From IMG/VR virus record IMGVR_UViG_3300021368_000438, positions 1 through 54,566 of that record: a stretch of 54,566 bases of DNA; one strand, written 5' to 3'. Position numbers and translations under genes: made by a program. The notes beneath the pieces were generated by a model. That model ran no database searches, had not been told where the DNA came from, and was given only the letters and a program-made list of their open reading frames with translations. Shown in pieces: positions 32,501 through 39,262 of this stretch (position 1 is the stretch's first letter; the number at the start of each line of letters is the position of its first letter). This stretch comes from a virus.

Positions 32501-33249
32501 AATACATCGGTTGCAGCCAGAGCTGTGACAGATGAGCTTACGCCTGCGACTGTCGATACGTTTGATGAAATGCCTGATACAGTCTGGATATGACTAATGT
32601 TGCCCGAAACGGCTGTTACGTCGGGATGTGTTGCCCAGTATTTTGCAGAATAGTTTGTGCCGTCTACCGTGCCGCCTGTCTTGGTTGCCCACTCTTTGGC
32701 TGCGCCACCTGTTGATGAATTGGTTACGCCTGTGCCTCCGATTGCCCACGCTTTGGAAGAGTAGTCAGTTGAGGAAACTATTCCGTCTGTTTTGATCGCC
32801 CAGTCTTTTGCTTCTGATACGTCTACTATCTTGTCTGTGTTTGAAGATGCGATGACCGCCGCTTCGTCTGCGAATGTTGTGCCGCTTGTCAGGCCGTGGA
32901 CAATGTAAACGTCCTTGTTTGTCAGAGTAAGGAGGTCGAAGTTGTTGTAGGTCGTTGAAGAGTTAAATGCGCCAGTGATTTTGAAGAATGTTGTAACGTC
33001 TGTCCAGCTTGTATTGGAGTTAGCAAATTGACCGACGCGCACTTGGATTTTGTCTGTGGTCGTGTCAAATCTAAACTGGAAGTTGTCTGAGCGGAAGACG
33101 CCAGTGCTTGTGTCAAACATGTCGTCTAGCAAGTCGCTAAGTTGACGGTTGCCTATCTCTGCCGCCTCTAGGTAAGTGTCGAGTACGTGCTCTCCAGTCT
33201 TTGCGGATACAAAGCGGAGCTGTTCGCCTGTTGGTGCTGTAATTGCCAT
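29536..33249 (-). CDS. long tail fibre with cupredoxin-like domain (1237 aa)
   Basis: A 1237-aa fibre. Residues 1-110 form a docking module shared in outline with the 525-aa fibre (LDTYLEAAEIGNRQLSDLLD). Residues about 215-455 are a long array of degenerate 13-15-aa repeats (ATTDIVSDLNTLATTDIVAD), predicted trimeric shaft. About 465-570 is a cupredoxin-like domain with possible copper ligands His513 (SGHPLAF), Cys558 and the following His and Met in YYCTAHGNAMG. Around 675-780 are ATADQTAAEIR-type repeats. Later beta modules lead to a C-terminal tip (GNTTFTFSGAISGYLVGFIL). It follows the 91-aa coiled-coil gene and ends 9 bases before the amber-split gene. Confidence 0.85.
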   Translation of the reverse strand: MAITAPTGEQLRFVSAKTGEHVLDTYLEAAEIGNRQLSDLLDDMFDTSTGVFRSDNFQFRFDTTTDKIQVRVGQFANSNTSWTDVTTFFKITGAFNSSTTYNNFDLLTLTNKDVYIVHGLTSGTTFADEAAVIASSNTDKIVDVSEAKDWAIKTDGIVSSTDYSSKAWAIGGTGVTNSSTGGAAKEWATKTGGTVDGTNYSAKYWATHPDVTAVSGNISHIQTVSGISSNVSTVAGVSSSVTALAATDVLADMALLATTDVIADMNTLAVADVISDMNTLGTADVVNDMNVLGTSTNVTNMNTLAGISSDITAVAGKASLITSDFVSDLNQVAVTDVINDINLLATSDIVADLNTLATTDIVSDLNTLATTDIVADINLLATNDIVADLNQLATSDFVSDLNTMATTANVSALNTVSGSIANVNTVGTDLSSGSSKISTVATDISNVNTNATNISNINSLASVLTGSTTYTITVANVSGQNVFVIDGVNNPTLALVRGNTYVFDLSDSSNSGHPLAFKDGSGNAYTSGVTSSGTAGSSGATVTFAVPSDAPSSLRYYCTAHGNAMGNTITASSNNLSVVAGSISNVNNVGGSITNVNTVSGSIANVNTVATNINSVNDFADKYRIGSSDPTSNNDEGDLFYNTTSNILKVWTGSAWEGGVTAGSGFLALTGGQLTGNLTFSGTQTVDGRDLSVDGAKLDGIEANATADQTAAEIRTLVESATDSNVFTDADHTKLNGIESGATADQTAAEIRALVESATDSNVFTDADHTKLNAIEANATADQTKSDIDALNINADTVDSLHASSFLRSDAADSASGTITVATGTDPAIIAKSDEWGEQLEVIRNHASFWPSVKFSNTSGEKGKVFVDTSNNNLMYAKGSTSNYETVWTSLTDGSGSGLDADTLDGVQGSSYLRSDADDTATGNLTFNGTIDFANDVYIGWGGGTNRPAIQGNKTNGTIEMFVGGAERAQIDSNYTTFFTHVAVEDHALQVGDISNDNYLELGQDYADGRGFTYQHDNASVMKNLQGTMTQYLVLGDSDTSSSETLFGVSIYYNSAYYPRFKVAGNGAVNMYGNLDVDGNVTADNIYMANRMYHEGDTDTYFQFNNNGMVFVAGGGQEMSIGTSGVFLTNSALNEDYDALSGTTPTCNVTSGGMFSLTMTGNTTFTFSGAISGYLVGFILELTGNGGTVDFTTNQTVKFAGGTAPDAPASGETDIYVFQTRDGGTTWYGALAVDAAA

Positions 33250-33524
33250 TAGTCGTAATACCCCATGTCTTTCATCAACTTGATTAGTTTCGATTTAGTA
33301 AGAGCGTACTTATCGGCGTCTGCTGGTTTGGATTCTGCTTCCAGCAGTTCTTTGACTTGTGCTTGTAAGCTAAGTGATTGAACCTCTAGCTTTTCGATAC
33401 GCTCTTCAAGCGCTTTGATTAGTGCGCCTGATCTCTCCTCCAATACGTCTGATGCGGCTTCAACATATGCTCCGACCGTTGCGTCAACTCTGTCTCTTAG
33501 TGCGTCTCTCTGTACTACGCTCAT
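33249..33524 (-). CDS. coiled-coil protein between portal and fibre (91 aa)
   Basis: A 91-aa helical protein: EERSGALIKALEERIEKLEV, then QSLSLQAQVKELLEAESKP, with clear heptads, and a C-terminal helix YALTKSKLIKLMKDMGYYD. It overlaps the portal stop by four bases (ATGA) and is itself followed directly by the fibre gene, so it is translationally coupled to both. It could be a small head-tail connector or a fibre-attachment protein. Nothing more specific is visible. Confidence 0.65.
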   Translation of the reverse strand: MSVVQRDALRDRVDATVGAYVEAASDVLEERSGALIKALEERIEKLEVQSLSLQAQVKELLEAESKPADADKYALTKSKLIKLMKDMGYYD

Positions 33525-35458
33525 CGCTGTGCTCCTTGTCGCATTGGCACAAGGTTGCCCTTCTGCACTTCATTCTGAATGTCGTCTTGTGGTTTTACAG
33601 ATGCGCCACGCATCTTTTCCATTAAGGCTAACTGCTGCGATGGGCTTGGCCCATTGGCTTGTAATTCCTGTTGTGAGATGCGAAAGCGGTCGAGGTCTGT
33701 AATACCCATTGCACGAATGGCTTCTTCGGCAATCTTGCCAGCGTTGTACTCCATGTTAAGACCAGTTTTCTGCATGATCTGGAGCATGTTCATCCATGTC
33801 TCTGCATTTCTGGTAGGTTCGAGAGGAAGTGTTCCGTCTATGACGAGGTAGTCGATGTCGCCCTGTAGGTCTTTGGCTACTTCGTAATCGAGGTATCCAT
33901 CTTCGACGATGGACGAAAGTTGCGTTGGCATATTGTCCTGATCGATCTTAATCGATCCTTCGAGCGAGAGGCTGTCCTGTATGTTCGCCGTCATCATTCT
34001 GACCATTGGCCGTATTGTGGTCGCAGACATGATTCTGGATATGACTCCGAGGCGCTGAGAGCCTAGCTGAGTGAGCCTTTGAATCTCTGTTGCAGTTCTT
34101 ATCCCGTCACTGGTTGGCATACCCTGCTGGGCATCTGAGGCGGCTGAGACACGCTGCTTGAAATCAGCCATTGCTGCGATGTCATTGAAGTGTCCTCGTG
34201 TGACGTCTGGCACTTGCGCGATGAAGACACCGTCCCCTGGCTTTGTTCCAGGCAATGTTCGGACAACGCCCCACGGGTTTCTGTCGATAAGGTCAGGTAC
34301 AGAGACTTGGGTGGGGTCTACGAAGATCAAATTGTTGAGGGCTGCCGACACGTTGTCGATGCGTGATCGGAGCAAGTAGGTTGCGATGTCGTGCATCGGA
34401 AGCAAGAGATCGTAGAGGGATTGACCGTATGTCTTGTGAGTGTCTTGGTAAAGACCGCCGATTGCGACAGGGAACTGCTGACCGTATGGGTTTAGCTGGA
34501 AGCGGATGACGACGTTCTCATCAAGGATTGTAATGACAAAGAAGACCTGTTCGATAGAAGGAACGCCAATTTCGTGGCCTGCCATTCGAACCCAAGTCTC
34601 GTCTACAATGCGAGCATCGCCCAGTGTGAAGTAGGCGTGGTCACTGCGCTCGCGCTGGTGAGGTTGAGCTGGATCGATTGAAAGGCCACGCCCCTCTTCT
34701 TTGTGCCAATGGTGAGCATTCCAAGCGTTTCTGGGAGGAGACAATTTATGTCGAAGCGCAGGGAACATCTTTAGCTTTGGATAAAGGCCAGAGTAGAGGA
34801 GCGTGTTGTATGAGCAATAATCGGAGAAGACTATGTACTGCATATTGTCCCAGTCACCCCAGTTGACACGGGGGTCTGGAAAAACTCTTCGAGGATCAAA
34901 GTTAATGATGTGGTTTTGATTGCTTTTTGCGTCCCACACTACTTTTGTAGGCGCAAATCCGTAGCGGATGCTGTCCAGCAGCATCTGCGCCAGACGAGCT
35001 TCGCCTGCTGTACGGCGCATTTGTTGGTGTAAGACACGTTCGAGGATCATTGCAGACTGGCGTGACTTTCTGTTGAGACCTTCGAGCTGGAACATCGGGT
35101 TGCGGCCAGAGAGGGCTGCCATCATGTAGGTGAGGACAGTGTCTGCTATGGCGCGAGTGTCAGCTATAACTGCTTTTTCGCGGTAGGTTGTGGCGTCTGG
35201 GGGAACATAAACGTCGTGAGCGCGGTCTGCTTCTTTCCAGTGGTCGTAACGTTTTGATATTTTATAATATGACATATCGACCATAGACTTGACGTAGTCT
35301 ACGATTTTACGCTCTTGTTCTTCGTCCAAGAGGTGAGAGATGTCTTCATAGTTCGTAAGTTGATCCGCAAATTGCGATAAATCTACGACGACCCCTTCGT
35401 TAGGGCCAGACATGTATTCCGATTGTCTGTAAGACTGTTGTGTTCCAGAGTTTGCCAT
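33521..35458 (-). CDS. portal protein (podovirus type)
   Basis: A 645-aa portal, the dodecameric DNA channel at the capsid vertex. Recognisable features are the helical start with EERKIVDYVKSMVDMSYYKI, DRAHDVYVPP, IADTVLTYMMAALSGRNPMF, the central NFDPRRVFPDPRVNWGDWDN, the HKTYGQSLYDLLLPMHDIAT stretch and the helical end with SRIMSATTIRPMVRMMTANI. Size and motif order fit podovirus portals of marine phages. The gene follows terL by 36 bases, with an AAGGACGACGACT element in the gap. A Gln/Met-rich C-terminus is probably the barrel. Confidence 0.85.
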   Translation of the reverse strand: MANSGTQQSYRQSEYMSGPNEGVVVDLSQFADQLTNYEDISHLLDEEQERKIVDYVKSMVDMSYYKISKRYDHWKEADRAHDVYVPPDATTYREKAVIADTRAIADTVLTYMMAALSGRNPMFQLEGLNRKSRQSAMILERVLHQQMRRTAGEARLAQMLLDSIRYGFAPTKVVWDAKSNQNHIINFDPRRVFPDPRVNWGDWDNMQYIVFSDYCSYNTLLYSGLYPKLKMFPALRHKLSPPRNAWNAHHWHKEEGRGLSIDPAQPHQRERSDHAYFTLGDARIVDETWVRMAGHEIGVPSIEQVFFVITILDENVVIRFQLNPYGQQFPVAIGGLYQDTHKTYGQSLYDLLLPMHDIATYLLRSRIDNVSAALNNLIFVDPTQVSVPDLIDRNPWGVVRTLPGTKPGDGVFIAQVPDVTRGHFNDIAAMADFKQRVSAASDAQQGMPTSDGIRTATEIQRLTQLGSQRLGVISRIMSATTIRPMVRMMTANIQDSLSLEGSIKIDQDNMPTQLSSIVEDGYLDYEVAKDLQGDIDYLVIDGTLPLEPTRNAETWMNMLQIMQKTGLNMEYNAGKIAEEAIRAMGITDLDRFRISQQELQANGPSPSQQLALMEKMRGASVKPQDDIQNEVQKGNLVPMRQGAQR

Positions 35459-35484
35459 ACGTTAGTTGTACCTTCATTTAAAAT

Positions 35485-35496
35485 AGTCGTCGTCCT
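35485..35496 (-). promoter_or_regulatory. AGGACGACGACT element upstream of the portal gene
   Basis: Minus-strand variant with an extra GAC triplet, overlapping the TAG stop of terL (TATAGGACGACGACTATTTT), 26 bases before the portal ATG. The short distance means that, if it is a promoter element, the transcript start is very close to the ribosome binding site. Confidence 0.4.
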
Positions 35497-37123
35497 ATAT
35501 AGCTCCCCATCCAGCCCATTTAGCTTTTGCTTTTGTGATTTGCGCTGATAAGGACTTGCCGAACGACTGATCGATGTCTTTGACGTTGTTAAGAGATTGC
35601 GATGCGTCACCGTGCAGAGCGAAATCTTCGGGGGATACTGACGTGCGAGAGAGGATGTCTATCGCCATTGTTGCTGCGTCTACTTGGTCGTCGTGGTTGC
35701 CGTTGGGGAATGAGACGCTTTCGTCGATGAAGGCGTCGAGCCATTCGGCTTCTTCGGGGAGGTAAACACGACCACCTTGGATGAGGGGGAGGATAGAGTT
35801 TACACGGGCGACCTTGTCTGTGTTGACCTTGTAGGGAATGACAGACATGCCTGACTGGCGCTTGAGTTCTTGGATGAGGGACTGACCAGAGGCTTTGTCT
35901 TCGATGTACATTGCGCGAAGGCCACGACCGCGCCAGCGGTTGTTGAGTTGGATCAGGCGTTGCTTGAGTTCGGGGAAGTCGTACTTGCCTCGAAGGATGG
36001 AGACAATGTAGATGTCACCGTTTCTGTCGAGACCAGCGACGACGGCGACTGAGTAGTCAGCGGTTTCTGTTTTCTTGAAGGCTGTGTCGCAAGCAATGAC
36101 GAGTGTCTGGAAATTTTCTGGCGAAAGATCGGCTGGATATTTCTGCCACCACTCTGTGCGGATGATGTTACCGCCAAGGATGTAGGGTGTTTGCTGGTAG
36201 AGGGATGCGAACTCTCTGGGGTTGAGGCGTTCGCGGCGCTTGAGGTCGTCTAGTGAGAAACGTTCTGGCCAGAGGGCTGCCTCCTCTTCGAGGTAGATGC
36301 CGCGCTTGCTTGGGTTGTCTGGGAGCTGTCCAGCCTCAACGTACATCGGGTGGTCTTTGGGGAGATGACGGCGATTTGTTTTTGTTTTGGCTTTTACTGT
36401 TTTGATTGCTGGGAAGTTGATGTGCTTCCAACGTCCTTCCGACCAGTCTTCTGTTTCTTGGAGACGGCCAGCTAAGTCGTCTGGATGCCAGCGTGTGAGA
36501 ATTACGATTTGTTTGGGGGGTGTGCCGTTTTGCTGGGGCTGGAGACGGGTGGCGAGGGCAGATGTGTAGTAGTTCCATGTACGATTGCGCTGGGTCATGC
36601 TCTCAGCGTCTTCGCGTGACTTGATGGGGTCGTCTACGAGGAGAAGGTTTGCTGGACGACCAGAGGTCGTGCCGCCCACACCGACAGCGAAGTATGCGCC
36701 ACCGTGTTCGGTGCGCCATACTTCTGCGGATCGGCTGTCTTTTGAGAGACCGAAGTCGGGGAAGGCTTGGTTGACGGACTTTTCTTCTACGACTGTACGA
36801 ACTTGGCGACCGAAGTCGATTGAGAGCTGGGAGTTGTAGGAACAGGACATCACAAAGCGCGTCGGGTCTCGCGCCATGAAGTAGGAAGGGAACAGAACTG
36901 TGCCGAACGTGGATTTTGCGTGGCGTGGCGGCATGGTTATGAGAATATTGTTCGTGCCGAGCGTCCCTTTTTCTAGTTGGTCGAGGGCGTCGATAAGTTC
37001 GAGCTGGAAATCTGCAAGTTTCCAGTCTGGATAGTTTAATTTTACGAAACCAAGGAACGTATCTTGGGCGTCTCGCAGTTTAAGGAGGTATTTTGCGGCC
37101 TCGCGCTGTGATGTCGTAGCCAT
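35495..37123 (-). CDS. terL: terminase large subunit
   Basis: A 542-aa DNA packaging motor. The ATPase domain has a Walker A variant MPPRHAKSTFG at 64-74 and Walker B LLLVDDP at 161-167 (Asp164/Asp165). The nuclease domain has RNase H-fold acidic residues: Asp346 in VIACDTAF, Glu408 in YIEDKASGQ, and the late HDDQVDAATMAI motif near 490. It uses ATP to drive DNA into the procapsid and cuts the concatemer. The ATG at 37123 overlaps the stop of the 73-aa gene (TAATGG). Full length for the family, with no sign of damage. Confidence 0.95.
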   Translation of the reverse strand: MATTSQREAAKYLLKLRDAQDTFLGFVKLNYPDWKLADFQLELIDALDQLEKGTLGTNNILITMPPRHAKSTFGTVLFPSYFMARDPTRFVMSCSYNSQLSIDFGRQVRTVVEEKSVNQAFPDFGLSKDSRSAEVWRTEHGGAYFAVGVGGTTSGRPANLLLVDDPIKSREDAESMTQRNRTWNYYTSALATRLQPQQNGTPPKQIVILTRWHPDDLAGRLQETEDWSEGRWKHINFPAIKTVKAKTKTNRRHLPKDHPMYVEAGQLPDNPSKRGIYLEEEAALWPERFSLDDLKRRERLNPREFASLYQQTPYILGGNIIRTEWWQKYPADLSPENFQTLVIACDTAFKKTETADYSVAVVAGLDRNGDIYIVSILRGKYDFPELKQRLIQLNNRWRGRGLRAMYIEDKASGQSLIQELKRQSGMSVIPYKVNTDKVARVNSILPLIQGGRVYLPEEAEWLDAFIDESVSFPNGNHDDQVDAATMAIDILSRTSVSPEDFALHGDASQSLNNVKDIDQSFGKSLSAQITKAKAKWAGWGAI

Positions 37124-37344
37124 TAGTTGCTGCGACGGCGCATTTGGCGTGCCATTTCTATGTCAAAGGCCGCTGTGGGGGACAATACTGTCTTGGACAT
37201 GATGCCTGCGAGGTGATCGCGTACCGCAGCAGCCTTTTTGTGGTCTGGTACGGAGCTTAAATCTAGCTCAGACATGGCTTTTCCAAACTCATAGAGCGAA
37301 ATACGGGAGGGAATGGCCTCTGCTTGCTTATTGACTATCTTCAT
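37123..37344 (-). CDS. 73-aa gene between terminase subunits
   Basis: A small helical protein (SRISLYEFGKAMSELDLSSV, then DHKKAAAVRDHLAGIMSKTV, ending MARQMRRRSN). It starts inside the end of terS and its stop overlaps the terL start, so all three are co-translated. The basic end and position suggest an accessory packaging role, but no family is recognised. Confidence 0.7.
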   Translation of the reverse strand: MKIVNKQAEAIPSRISLYEFGKAMSELDLSSVPDHKKAAAVRDHLAGIMSKTVLSPTAAFDIEMARQMRRRSN

Positions 37345-37789
37345 CTGTGATTACCTCTGCATCTATTGCATCAATTCCAGCGGCTATGCGTTCTAGTTCT
37401 TCGCGTGACATGTCGATGACGTTCTTGTCAGACGTTTCAAGATGAACGCTGGAAGATTTTAGGTCGGGTACAACCTTATTAAGGAGAGCGGAGAAGACAC
37501 GGGCTTGTGTCGGATTCCAATCTACTGTGCCAAGGATAACTTCGTTGGCTATGCTTACGTGCTCTTGCATGAGGCCAGCGATTTGGCCTCTGATGTGAGC
37601 GGTTTGTGCAGGGGATAAAGTGTGCGCCTTTGCGAGCGCCATAGTTTTTGCCATTTTTTTCAAGCTCGGTAATTTTTTTCTACATTCTAGCGAACAAACA
37701 TTGCTTCCGTCGTCCTTGGGTCTCCATGCGTAGAACCTTGCTTTGCAGACGGGACATGTTGCGTTGGGATTTCTTTTCTGACGTTTCAA
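37328..37789 (-). CDS. terS: terminase small subunit-like protein with zinc finger
   Basis: A 153-aa protein. The N-terminus has a four-Cys zinc site: Cys12, Cys15 (CPVC), Cys32 and Cys36 (CSLEC). The middle part is helical (SPAQTAHIRGQIAGLMQEHV, then VDWNPTQARVFSALLNKVVP) and the end is acidic. The phrase WNPTQARVFxALLNKVVPDL is typical of small packaging proteins just upstream of terL, which select the packaging site. The start is TTG at 37789 with CGGAG six bases before it. It heads the whole minus-strand virion transcript. The assignment is by position plus motif. Confidence 0.7.
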   Translation of the reverse strand: MKRQKRNPNATCPVCKARFYAWRPKDDGSNVCSLECRKKLPSLKKMAKTMALAKAHTLSPAQTAHIRGQIAGLMQEHVSIANEVILGTVDWNPTQARVFSALLNKVVPDLKSSSVHLETSDKNVIDMSREELERIAAGIDAIDAEVITDEDSQ

Positions 37790-37945
37790 TTTTTGCTCCG
37801 ATTACTCGTGTGGGTGGAGAGTGGCGACCGCGACGTGATCGGCGGGGGCGACCCTCCCCCCCCTCGCGCAGAGGCGCTTTCCGAAGGAACTTTAGATAGT
37901 GCCGATTTTTTCGGTTTTCTTTCAACATGCATAGGAGACACACGC

Positions 37946-38305
37946 ATGCCATTCGCAACAAACGCCCCATCCATCAAGGACATGATCGCAGCCCTAGACG
38001 CAGGCACAGCTACACACGACGAGGTCGCCAAAGTCGCGGCTGATCGCCTAGCCCGTGAGGGCAAAGGCGACGCATGGTACGCACGATACGCAGCCCTCGC
38101 AGCGCGTTGCGCCGCAGGCGAAACCGCGACCGTCGAGGAGATGTTCCCCACGAAAGCGCCCAAGGCTGCCGCGCCTGCGAAAGCCGCGCCTGTGGGCGAC
38201 ACGAGCTGGAAGTCAGCGACCGAAGCCTTGCTCGCGGTAGCGCCTAGCGCGTCACCAGCGCAAGTCGCAGCGTTCGTAAGCAAGCTCATTCGCGCAGCAT
38301 CATAA
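37946..38305 (+). CDS. GC-rich Ala-rich protein of unknown function (119 aa)
   Basis: A 119-aa protein (start MPFATNAPSIKDMIAALDAG) with two helical halves joined by an Ala/Pro/Lys linker (TKAPKAAAPAKAAPVGD). The C-terminal half reads LLAVAPSASPAQVAAFVSKL. AGGAG lies 8 bases before the ATG. Base composition is clearly GC-richer (about 60% by eye) than all its neighbours, and codons are C/G-ending. It stands alone between the divergent virion and early blocks with its own terminator, like a moron gene gained from a GC-rich host or phage. No family is recognised. It could be an early host-interaction protein. Confidence 0.75.
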   Translation: MPFATNAPSIKDMIAALDAGTATHDEVAKVAADRLAREGKGDAWYARYAALAARCAAGETATVEEMFPTKAPKAAAPAKAAPVGDTSWKSATEALLAVAPSASPAQVAAFVSKLIRAAS

Positions 38306-38316
38306 GCGCACGTAAG

Positions 38317-38348
38317 ACCCAGCGCCTTCGGGCGTTGGGTTTTTTTTT
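38317..38348 (+). terminator. strong terminator after the GC-rich gene
   Basis: ACCCAGCGCC-TTCG-GGCGTTGGGT forms a 10-bp stem (one G-T pair) with a TTCG tetraloop, followed by nine T. It is 11 bases after the stop at 38305 and isolates the GC-rich gene from the early block. Confidence 0.92.
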
Positions 38349-38371
38349 GTGTTTTTTGTGGGAGAACAGCC

Positions 38372-38606
38372 ATGAATTTACGTCAACTACTGCACAAACT
38401 ACTGCACATCACCGCTACCACGTTGTTTTTACACGATAAAAACACCCCTGTAAGGGATGCGGTCATGGATTTTGGTGCAAAACGTTTCGATTTCATCCGC
38501 TCACGGCTCTCCACAATGACCTCACAAACTACTCGTCCAAACATTTCAACAACTTACCAGACGACGCATTTTTGTGTCGTCCCTGAGATACAGGAGGAAA
38601 ACTCGC
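38372..38606 (+). promoter_or_regulatory. leader region with tandem repeat and hairpins before the early genes
   Basis: A 235-base stretch without a convincing gene. It contains a perfect tandem 12-mer AACTACTGCACA (38385-38396 and 38397-38408), a small hairpin GTTTTTA-CACGA-TAAAAAC, and an 8-bp hairpin GACGACGC-ATTTTT-GTGTCGTC just before the ribosome binding site at 38592. A frame is open through it (ATG at 38372 with GGGAG) but reads as atypical protein. Likely an operator or leader zone for the early transcript. Confidence 0.4.
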
Positions 38607-38822
38607 ATGGCTTCAGCTCATGTCAGACGACGTCGTCTACGTCGCAACTCGATCATCTCTCACGTCTTCGACGTCACGATGGCAACCTTCGGAACAGCGT
38701 TCATTGCGCTGCTCATAACGTGGCTCATGATCAACTGGATCACTGGCTGCGGCGAGGTAACTCGCACCATCGACGGCAAAATCATACAGGGCGAATGCGT
38801 CCTCGTACCGTGGAGGAGCTAA
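38607..38822 (+). CDS. small single-pass membrane protein (71 aa)
   Basis: A 71-aa protein with an Arg-rich start (SAHVRRRRLRRNSIISHVF), one transmembrane helix (FGTAFIALLITWLMINWITG) and a short outside domain with two Cys (CGEVTRTIDGKIIQGECVLV). The ATG at 38607 has AGGAGG 9 bases upstream. The positive-inside rule puts the Arg-rich end in the cytoplasm. As the first confident gene of the early block it could act on the host envelope, such as superinfection exclusion. That is a guess. Confidence 0.65.
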   Translation: MASAHVRRRRLRRNSIISHVFDVTMATFGTAFIALLITWLMINWITGCGEVTRTIDGKIIQGECVLVPWRS

Positions 38823-38824
38823 TC

Positions 38825-38986
38825 ATGGACGATTTGCTCATCTACTTCACGAAACTGCAACTGCTCGATCCCGACTTTGACGGGGAGCAGCCAGACGAGA
38901 TCAGCGATCTCGAAGCCAAGCACATCGGCAGCGATGACGGTGTGAAACTACCACTTCAAACCCTAGCGGAGGATAAGCGCATATGA
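38825..38986 (+). CDS. small acidic protein (53 aa)
   Basis: A 53-aa acidic protein (MDDLLIYFTKLQLLDPDFDG, then EQPDEISDLEAKHIGSDDGV). GGAGGAG precedes the ATG, two bases after the previous stop, and its end overlaps the next start (ATGA), so it is in a tight operon. No known family. Small acidic early proteins often inhibit host enzymes or mimic DNA; this is inference only. Confidence 0.65.
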   Translation: MDDLLIYFTKLQLLDPDFDGEQPDEISDLEAKHIGSDDGVKLPLQTLAEDKRI

Positions 38987-39201
38987 AGCAAGTAAATGTG
39001 TATCGCAATAACGACGACAGCTTTCACGTTGAAGTCACAGACTGCCCAACCGTAGCCGATTGGGTCGATAACGACGCCAAGGTCAAACTCGTAGACGAAA
39101 TCAACGATCTCCCATGTGAAAGGTCGGCTGACCTTCTCGCACAGTACTTCTGCGTCAAGCACGGTCTGACTGGTTACACATCACAAACCCACAAATTGTG
39201 A
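38983..39201 (+). CDS. small early protein (72 aa)
   Basis: A 72-aa protein (VYRNNDDSFHVEVTDCPTVA, then LPCERSADLLAQYFCVKHGL) with three Cys. The start overlaps the previous stop by four bases and has GGAGG upstream. It is followed by a perfect hairpin and then the 267-aa gene. No family recognised. Confidence 0.65.
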   Translation: MKQVNVYRNNDDSFHVEVTDCPTVADWVDNDAKVKLVDEINDLPCERSADLLAQYFCVKHGLTGYTSQTHKL

Positions 39202-39209
39202 GCATCTGG

Positions 39210-39230
39210 GTCAGCCCCGTGTGGGCTGAC
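39210..39230 (+). other. perfect hairpin between early genes
   Basis: GTCAGCCC-CGTGT-GGGCTGAC, an 8-bp stem with a 5-base loop, 8 bases after a stop codon. There is no T-run, so it is not a standard terminator. It could be an mRNA processing or stabilising element. Confidence 0.5.
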
Positions 39231-39262
39231 TACACATGCAACACAACAGAGAGGAGTAACGC

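Noticed and set aside
37786-38373. 195-codon minus-strand frame
   Set aside because: Antisense to the GC-rich gene; high GC lengthens open frames, and it lacks a ribosome binding site.
38372-38986. 204-codon plus-strand frame through the early leader
   Set aside because: It covers the 71-aa membrane gene in another frame and merges with the 53-aa gene, both of which have better ribosome binding sites and natural sequences; its own peptide is atypical.
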